The translations under genes were made by a program, and so were the position numbers. Below the pieces are notes generated by a model. That model did no database searches. It was not told where the DNA came from and was given only the letters and a program-made list of their open reading frames with translations. Positions 63,891 through 64,000 of a stretch of DNA of 64,000 nt are shown piece after piece. The stretch comes from Legionellales bacterium (lineage in GTDB: Bacteria; Pseudomonadota; Gammaproteobacteria; Legionellales; Legionellaceae). The DNA is taken from assembly GCA_027449905.1 (NCBI GenBank), contig DAIDKT010000060.1, positions 1-64,000 of the forward strand, in the 5' to 3' direction. Within the stretch, counting starts at the first letter, position 1, and each line of letters begins with the position of its first letter.

Positions 63891-64000
63891 CTTTACTCAC
63901 GAAAAATCAGCGCAATTATTGCGATGTACTGGTATCTCTTTGCACATTATTAGGGAAGTTGGCGTTAGGCTTACTGAGTGATAAGAATGAAAGGAGGATG
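63891..64000. other. Window end; possible start of next gene
   Basis: No gene is complete here. The last bases AAAGGAGG form a strong Shine-Dalgarno. The start codon would lie just beyond the window, since the ATG at 63998 is too close to the site. Confidence 0.3.

Noticed and set aside
1-64000. CRISPR array, rRNA operon, intact insertion sequence, or toxin-antitoxin pair
   Set aside because: I saw no regularly spaced direct repeats, no rRNA sequence, no transposase-like protein and no paired small toxin and antitoxin frames in the window.

Overview
The window is a contiguous piece of an AT-rich gammaproteobacterial chromosome, starting inside tuf and running into a hypothetical region at the right end. 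Several gene orders fit Legionellales-type bacteria (Legionella/Coxiella relatives): coaBC-dut-algC, lpxC-DUF721, thrS-infC-rpmI-rplT-pheST-ihfA, rplM-rpsI-petABC-sspAB and tsaE-amiB-mutL-miaA. This placement is inferred from remembered synteny and protein likeness; no search was run. The genome looks host-associated: it carries many palindromic repeats and two large orphan proteins that could be secreted.

Layout. 1-14.4 kb: end of tuf, then the S10, spc and alpha ribosomal operons, complete from rpsJ to rplQ, with secY and rpoA. A hairpin/promoter lies at the S10-spc boundary, a good promoter precedes rpsM, and there are oddly large gaps before rpmJ, rpsH and rplQ. 14.4-16.2 kb: both glyoxalase genes (gloB, gloA) around a MazG-like NTP pyrophosphohydrolase. 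16.3-25 kb: glycan and LPS genes (Gmd-like dehydratase, glycosyltransferase, sugar epimerase, GmhA-like isomerase) interrupted by umuDC, which has a striking 22-bp palindrome over its promoter. 23.9-30.3 kb: coaBC-dut-algC, lpxC, a DUF721 gene, a PH-domain membrane protein and cbpA-cbpM. 30.4-34.7 kb, minus strand: an orphan 453-aa protein, dacB and a parB without parA. 34.8-42.6 kb: rpsO-pnp with a folded leader, folE, hinT, ppa, hdeD-like, an EamA transporter and an XRE regulator with its own operator. 42.9-50.7 kb: tRNA-Val(GAC), thrS, infC (AUU start), rpmI, rplT, pheST, ihfA. 50.8-60 kb: rplM-rpsI, the bc1 complex genes petABC, sspAB, tsaE-amiB-mutL-miaA. 60-64 kb: a small zinc-finger protein, a heptosyltransferase-like GT9, a GC-richer LOG-family gene that looks acquired, and a 582-aa orphan protein.

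Most of the window serves core functions: translation, transcription, protein export, peptidoglycan and LPS synthesis, respiration and repair. The unusual material is (1) several families of 150-190-bp palindromic MITE-like elements, often starting at or next to stop codons; (2) operator-like palindromes before umuDC and the XRE gene; (3) a full-length S14 protein carrying the zinc ribbon normally found in the short form; (4) a thrS gene that begins 15 nt after a tRNA; and (5) two unrecognised large proteins that could be secreted effectors. I do not see a CRISPR array, an rRNA operon, an intact transposase gene or a recognisable defence system.
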